Assembly: GCA_018857735.1 (NCBI GenBank)
Contig: JABMCL010000188.1
Span: forward strand, 1,417,501 to 1,481,500
Origin: Alviniconcha marisindica
Lineage: Eukaryota > Mollusca > Gastropoda > Provannidae
Reading direction: 5' to 3'
Length of the DNA stretch: 64,000 nucleotides
In this document: positions 58,500 through 64,000 of the stretch, piece after piece
Layout of the letters: every line of letters starts with the position of its first letter
Position numbering within the stretch: position 1 is the first letter of the stretch
The notes under the pieces: generated by a model
Database searches by the model: none
Told to the model about the DNA's origin: nothing
What the model saw: the letters and a program-made list of their open reading frames with translations, nothing else
Made by a program: the position numbers and the translations under genes

Positions 58500-58505
58500 T
58501 TTATT
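58500..58505 (-). promoter_or_regulatory. possible minus-strand poly(A) signal
   Basis: AATAAA on the minus strand. It could end a transcript coming from the right, but no minus-strand gene was recognised in 58.5-64 kb. Confidence 0.2.
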
Positions 58506-58872
58506 GAAGAGCTACCTATCTTGGCACTAACGTCCAAACATTCAAGTGTAGGTGGATAGGTACATAGAAGGTGCACATTTTCACACCATGTTTACTCCCG
58601 CAAATCAAAGGATACTTGTATACGTTTTATGGCAAGTTCCCAGGCTCTATGAGCACTGGTCGCACACAAACATGCACTCGTGCACGCGCATGAGCCAGTA
58701 ATGTTGGAGAGAAAAAATACAGAAGAAAACGGCATACATCCTAGCACTGCTGGCAAGTGTTTACATTTGATGGAACTGTCAGCAAAACTTTTTTTTCTCA
58801 CTTATAAATAACCATTTGTACAGTTTGTTAATTGAATGCAGTTCTGACATCCTGATCGGCAGGGCTACTCCC

Positions 58873-59205
58873 CGTCCTTACAGTATCCCTTAGGTGCTCT
58901 CTACCCCCCCTTCCCCCCCCACCCCCCCAATTTGTTTTCTTTCTTTTTTAAAAGTACATTCAAGCTTTCTGCTCATACATATCCGTCCTTACAGTATCCC
59001 TTAGGTGCTCTCTACCCCCCCCCCCCCCCCCCCAATTTGTTTTCTTTCTTTTTAAAAGTACATTCAAGCTTTCTGCTCATACATATCCGTCCTTACAGTA
59101 TCCCTTAGGTGCTCTCTACCCCCCCCCCCCCCCCCCCACCCCCCAATTTGTTTTCTCTCTTTTTTAAAAGTACATTCAAGCTTTCTGCTCATACATATCC
59201 TATCT
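58873..59205 (+). repeat. three-copy 115 bp tandem repeat with internal poly-C
   Basis: CCGTCCTTACAGTATCCCTT, AGGTGCTCTCTA, a C-rich tract (interrupted in copies 1 and 3, pure in copy 2), AATTTGTTTTCTTTC, and TACATTCAAGCTTTCTGCTC, three times. The copies differ chiefly in the C tract. Confidence 0.95.
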
Positions 59206-59209
59206 TTTT

Positions 59210-61670
59210 TTTTCTCCAGATATACTGCAAAGTGTACAATCAATGATAAACAGTTGTGCACAATTTGTGTGATGTACATCAACATGCTACTCCTTTTGTG
59301 CCATTTGTCTCAACTCATCTGGAGAGTTATCCATCACTCTTCCTTCCTTCCTTCCTGCTTCCTTTCCTTCTCTCAAACACAGCCACATGCACAGAGTAAT
59401 TTCTCTCAATCAAGACAAGCTACAACGCCACAGGAACTGCATGGAGAGAAGTACTTGGTACTTACAGGCAGGGAAGTAGTCCTCAAAAAGAAAAAAGCAT
59501 TAGGCGCACAATACAGCGATTAAATACTTCCACACATCTACATGGACAAACTGTACAAACTGTGCAAAAAGTGTCAAAGAGGGTGAAGGGCTGTTTACAT
59601 TGCAGACAATAATGTTCTGGTCATATGTCCAGCACACTTTACATTAACACAACATCAAGTCGGGGGGGAAATAATCTCCGTAAATAATGATAATTATGTA
59701 AATGTTGAGTACACAGTGGCTTGCGCAGCAAACCAGCACAATATACAAAACAACTCCAGTTGTTCAATGCAGCATCTTGTTTACTGACTGATAATGATAA
59801 ATAAACTTAGAACACTTGCAAATGGATGCATCTTGGACAAATGCAGAACCATTACCCTCACTCAGTATTGACAGAATATTGAATACCACTGGTCAAAGCA
59901 TGAACCCCCCTCCCACCAAAAGCGTGAAAACTACACCAAAGAACAAGGTGAAAATGCATCCTACGAACTCCTGTGAACAAATGAAACCAAACTTATGAAT
60001 CAACAGTGTAAGAGATGGATATATACTGATTGTCATCAAATCCAACAAAATAATGCTAAAGCCGTTTTTTAAGCCACTAAAAACAGATGGCAAGTCAAGA
60101 TCGCGAAACAGATTGTGAGGAAGGAACCGATGGATCAGAATACTGCAAGATGTGTCAATTTGTACGTTTAGTGCTTTCCCATCGGTTAGCTTGTCTAATC
60201 GCCAGCCTTGTTTGCAAACCCCCCCTCCCCACAAAGTGATTTGAAACAAAAGAGGTAAAGAAAAAACAAATTATGCTCAAGTTAATACACAGCCTAATAA
60301 CATTCAAGTTGAATGAACACATACTGATCTCTACAGTACCCAAGAAATAAACTTGTTTGTACAGAACACAGGTGCTCAGCAGAAGGTAAGTATGTGAATA
60401 TTACTGTAAAAATAGTGAAAAAGATCTCACATGGTCAGTTTTGTTTTTAAACAAAAAAACATGAACAAAAAAAGACTTCCCTTTGCATGATTTGCACAGA
60501 ACACTAAAACTGAACTGTTTTCTCTTAAGGGAATTCCTGAACTGTTTTCCATCATTGGGAATTCCTGCTTAACTGTATGTACAAAGAACACCTGCCACCG
60601 AAAACACTCCAAGAAAGGTCTCCACCGCATGAACACGTCATGCAGGTGGCAACTGTACAACTGGTTTGGAAGGAACAGAAAATCTTCCTACTCGATAAAT
60701 AGAAACAAAGAGAAACGGACTCGCAAACAGTCCCTTGCTTGATCCCTTCACAATGTTTCCTTGGCAAACTTACACACGCATCCATGTCACCACACCCAGT
60801 CACACATGCACAAACATTCAATGATTCATGCATAATAAAATACACTCGCAATCGTTCTCATGTAAAGATGACCCGCCTAAACCATGGCAACTTTACACTG
60901 GCAGTACGCAATTGGATTCCACACATGTATACTCACAAGTAATTTTGCACAGCCCAAGTTGAAAGTTTTGCACTGCCTGCCGCTGAGAGCATGAGCAGAC
61001 AACGGCTCAAAAAGGAAATACAACATCTGCACATGTGAACTCCGCTCGACTGCATCGAGGCTGGATGTAGCTTGTGCGCAGAATCAACGTCTATTCCATC
61101 TTGTGGAAAAGCCACTGACAGTCAACACAGGGTGAGGATTGCTCCCCTTTGGACAAGGAAGTGAGCTCCGCTCACTGTCCCTCTGGGAAATCCTGTTCTG
61201 CTCACAGATGGGTTTTCACTCCAGGCCCAAGCTTCTATTCTCAGAGGAACCCAGTTCATGCGTTCCGTCTTTTTTCCCCCCTACAGGATTCCCCTGATTT
61301 GTGTTTAGTTTTGCTGCTTGTTTTGTTCTGTCAATACTGACATCTAGATCGGGTTCTGTCGGTATTTGTTTCAGAGCACAGAGTTCAGCTTCAGCACCTG
61401 CTGTCACTGGGCAACAAATGGCAAGAGTAGACCTAACTGTGCGAACAGACTGTACACGTTTAGCTTTGGCTGAACAGGTTTCTCAGACTCCCGCATAGAG
61501 TTGCTCTGTGCAGACACTGGGCTCTCCATCTGAACAAAGAAATAACACACTTCCTGTCCTGGCCATGGAGCTGAACAGCTTTGGTCAGGATGTGCACATT
61601 TCATCGTGTCCACACCCTCCTTCCCCATCTCCCTCAGGGCCAAGCCTCCCTTCCCAGTCTTCTCTTGCTC
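59210..61670. other. no gene recognised
   Basis: Short frames on both strands, none with a recognisable domain. A (CTTC)n run lies near 59339-59355. Confidence 0.4.
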
Positions 61671-61679
61671 CTTCAGGGC

Positions 61680-62250
61680 CCGGCTTTAGTTAGAACTCCA
61701 GTTCCCCTCCTTCGTGGCCCAGCTTGAGTTAGAACTCCAGTTCCCCTCCTTCGTGGCCCGGCTTGAGTTAGAACTCCAGTTCCCCTCCTTTGTGGCCTGG
61801 CTTTAGTTAGAACTCCAGTTCCCCTCCTTCGTGGCCCGGCTTTAGTTAGAACTCCAGTTCCCCTCCTTCGTGGCCCGGCTTTAGTTAGAACTCCAGTTCC
61901 CCTCCTTCGTGGCCCAGCTTGAGTTGGAACTCCAGTTCCCCTCCTTCGTGGCCCGGCTTTAGTTAGAACTCCAGTTCCCCTCCTTCGTGGCCTGGCTTTT
62001 GAACTCCAGTTCCCCTCCGTCAGGGCCCAGCTTGAGTTAGAACTGCAGTTCCCCTCCTTCAGGGCCCAGCTTTAGAACTGCAGTTCCCCTCCTTCGTGGC
62101 CCAGCTTTAGAACTGCAGTTCCCCTCCTTCCTGGCCCAGCTTTTGAACTCCAGTTCCCCTCCTTCAGGGCCCAGCTTTAGAACTGCAGTTCCCCTCCTTT
62201 GTGGCCCAGCTTTAGAACTGCAGTTCCCCTCCTTCAGACCCAAGATTTTG
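61680..62250 (+). repeat. minisatellite, 40 bp unit, about 14 copies
   Basis: The unit is TTAGTTAGAACTCCAGTTCC then CCTCCTTCGTGGCCCGGCTT. Later copies are shorter (about 34 bp) and carry TTTAGAACTGCAGTTCCCC. It is GC-rich compared with its surroundings. Confidence 0.94.
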
Positions 62251-62394
62251 AACCCTGTTCCCTTACCTGGCCAAACCTCCCTCCCTTACTCCTTCAGTGC
62301 AGCTTCAGAACCCTGGGCTCCTGGCTCCTTTGGGGCTGGTCTAAAGTTTATTTCCTCTATTCCTCCTCCAGCCCCCTCCTCCTCCACAACCCTC

Positions 62395-62545
62395 TTTTCT
62401 TACCCCTTCAGGGTCAAGGATTAGAACTCCCTTGTTTTCTTACCCCTTCAGGGTCAAGGATCAGAACTCCCTCGTTTTCTTACCCCTTCAGGGTCAAGGA
62501 TCAGAACTCCCTTGTTTTCTTACCCCTTCAGGGTCAAGCCTACCA
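62395..62545 (+). repeat. four-copy 44 bp tandem repeat
   Basis: TTTTCTTACCCCTTCAGGGT then CAAGGATCAGAACTCCCTTG, four times. The TTCAGGG core resembles the preceding array, so the two may share an origin. Confidence 0.92.
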
Positions 62546-62785
62546 TCCCCAGTTCTCTCTCTCAGGGTCACCTCTCAGAACCCTCGTTTTCTTGCACCTT
62601 CAGGGCTCCGCCTCAGACCTCAGACCAGGCGATGCTTGTTTTTGATGTCTGCTCTGTCAGCACACTCGGGCCGGGGACCGGGACCGCCTGCTCGCTGTGA
62701 GTTCAGGTTGCGGTCCTGCGGGAGTCCCACTCAGGCGTGACGGGCAAAAGAACGCTGCCGCAGCAGTAACGGTGTCGGTCAAACC

Positions 62786-62860
62786 ATGGCAGGAGACGCA
62801 CAAGACGAGGGGCGCGCCTTCACTGCCATCTCCCTTCATTCCACCCTCTCCACGGAACAG
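62786..62860 (+). CDS. candidate first coding exon of an unseen gene
   Basis: AACCATGG gives a good start context. The frame runs MAGDAQDEGRAFTAISL, then HSTLSTEQ, to a consensus donor (CAG/GTGAGA) at a codon boundary, in GC-rich sequence. I do not recognise the protein, and no second exon is identifiable before the window ends. It may be chance. Confidence 0.2.
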
Positions 62861-63064
62861 GTGAGAAAAGGCAGGTGAGCAGGTCCTAGCTGCAGGTCCC
62901 AGTTCCCGCAGGAGCGATGCTGGTGACGGCTGGCAGCACAGAGGAGCTGTGTGGACGATGGGCAGAAGGGGAGGTGCGGAGGGTCTAGTGAGGGAGGTGA
63001 CTGGCAGGGCCGAAGCGTTCCCTCTCCAGGGCCAGCTGTCGATGGATGGCTTCTTGATGCGCCT

Positions 63065-63400
63065 GGGCTGATAGCTGTGGACACAGAATTACACTCTCTT
63101 ACATTTCCTTCACAGCTCACAAAACACGCGAGAAATGCAACCCTTCCTACTGTGTCTGTGCCGACAGCTGTGGACACAGGATTACACTCTTACATGTACT
63201 TCACAGCTCACAAAACACACGAGAAATGCAACACTTCCTACTGTGTCTGTGCTGATAGCTGTGGACACAAAATTACATTCTGTTACACTTCCTTCACAGC
63301 ACACAAAACATGAGAAATGCGGCACTCAATGCGTGTCTGTGCCAATAGCTGTGCACACAGAATAACACTCTTACATTTCCTTCACAGCGCACAGAACACT
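63065..63400 (+). repeat. tandem repeat of about 95 bp, four copies
   Basis: Units contain TAGCTGTGGACACAGAATTA, CACTCTCTTACATTTCCTTC, ACAGCTCACAAAACAC and GTGTCTGTGCC. Indels separate the copies. Confidence 0.88.
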
Positions 63401-63409
63401 GAGAAAATC

Positions 63410-64000
63410 CTTAAATAATGCACAGGGTCTAAGAAAATCAATGTTTTGCCATTTTATGTGTAGTGTGATGCCAAACACACTAACATTAACAAGCAAATTT
63501 TCATTCCATAACAGGGGATGCGGGTGCCGCACGCTGTAACAGCAAATTTAAGCCAAGAGGAACACAATGGACAGGCCTGATGTCTGCTGCAAAAATATAA
63601 CATGCCTCGGCAAAGAAAGAAAAAATTATCACAGGAAAGTTGTGCGCATGCAGATAAATACAACTTCTGCCTGTTTCATCATTTGCCTCATGTTGCCATA
63701 CCGCTGTGAACCAAGTGTTGAATACGAACAGAAAAGTTTAAACAGCTGCAGCCTTGTGTTTTGTACATGAAAAACTCACTTCACTAGAGACGGCCTGTCA
63801 GCAATTTTGTAGACATTCGTATCACTTTACACCAGCAATTTAAAACTAAATGTTTTCCCCATTTCCTTTTCAACGTGCACTTTGTTCCGACTCACTGGCT
63901 TGGTGACTTATTCTCTAAGGCTTAGTCAACCCCTGGGATCGTGTTAGGGGGATCCCAGTTCATCCCATCGCATTCACTGCTCACCGCAAGCCAGTTCACC
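63410..64000. other. no recognised feature
   Basis: I see no gene, RNA or strong repeat in the last 600 bases. Confidence 0.4.

Overview
The window is eukaryotic DNA: spliced genes with GT-AG introns, very long repeat-filled introns, many (CA)n, (GA)n and (TA)n tracts, long homopolymers, minisatellites and small inverted-repeat elements. The two recognisable genes and the type of short repeats suggest a lophotrochozoan, most likely a gastropod mollusc. The species assignment is inference only.

Layout. 1-5.9 kb is repeat territory: a broken C2H2 zinc-finger relic on the minus strand, an approximately 2.0 kb inverted-repeat element bounded by TTAA (1105-3126) holding a decayed retrotransposon RNase H domain, a tRNA-like SINE, and a nested palindrome. 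6.98-13.6 kb on the plus strand is a four-exon AAR2 gene (U5 snRNP assembly factor, 378 codons). Its first coding intron is almost wholly a minisatellite of about 80 bp units, and its 3' UTR carries a foldback element. 14-21.5 kb is intergenic, with a homogenised 68 bp array and several dispersed repeats.

21.67-53.33 kb on the plus strand is a synaptobrevin (VAMP, vesicle R-SNARE) gene. The start codon is split across intron 1 (AT at the end of exon 1, G at the start of exon 2). Exons 2-5 encode the proline/glycine-rich head and the whole SNARE motif, with residue numbering identical to mammalian VAMP2 at Arg56 and Gln76-Phe77. Two 52-nt exons then encode alternative versions of the transmembrane segment (38750-38801 and 40277-40328). 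Two alternative terminal exons follow: a short one (45398-45417, tail V-W-A-T-S-G) and a long one (53199-53332, a 44-residue Gly/Ser-rich lumenal tail). The locus can therefore make up to four synaptobrevins that share the SNARE motif and differ only in membrane anchor and lumenal tail. A 24-copy minisatellite, each copy containing a perfect GTAAGT, lies just upstream of the long terminal exon.

53.4-64 kb has no recognised gene. It holds minisatellites, poly-C tracts, an acidic coding relic near 58 kb, and one weak candidate first exon at 62786-62860.

AAR2 acts in spliceosome assembly and synaptobrevin in vesicle fusion; nothing suggests they work together. All family assignments come from reading the translated exons; no database search was run.
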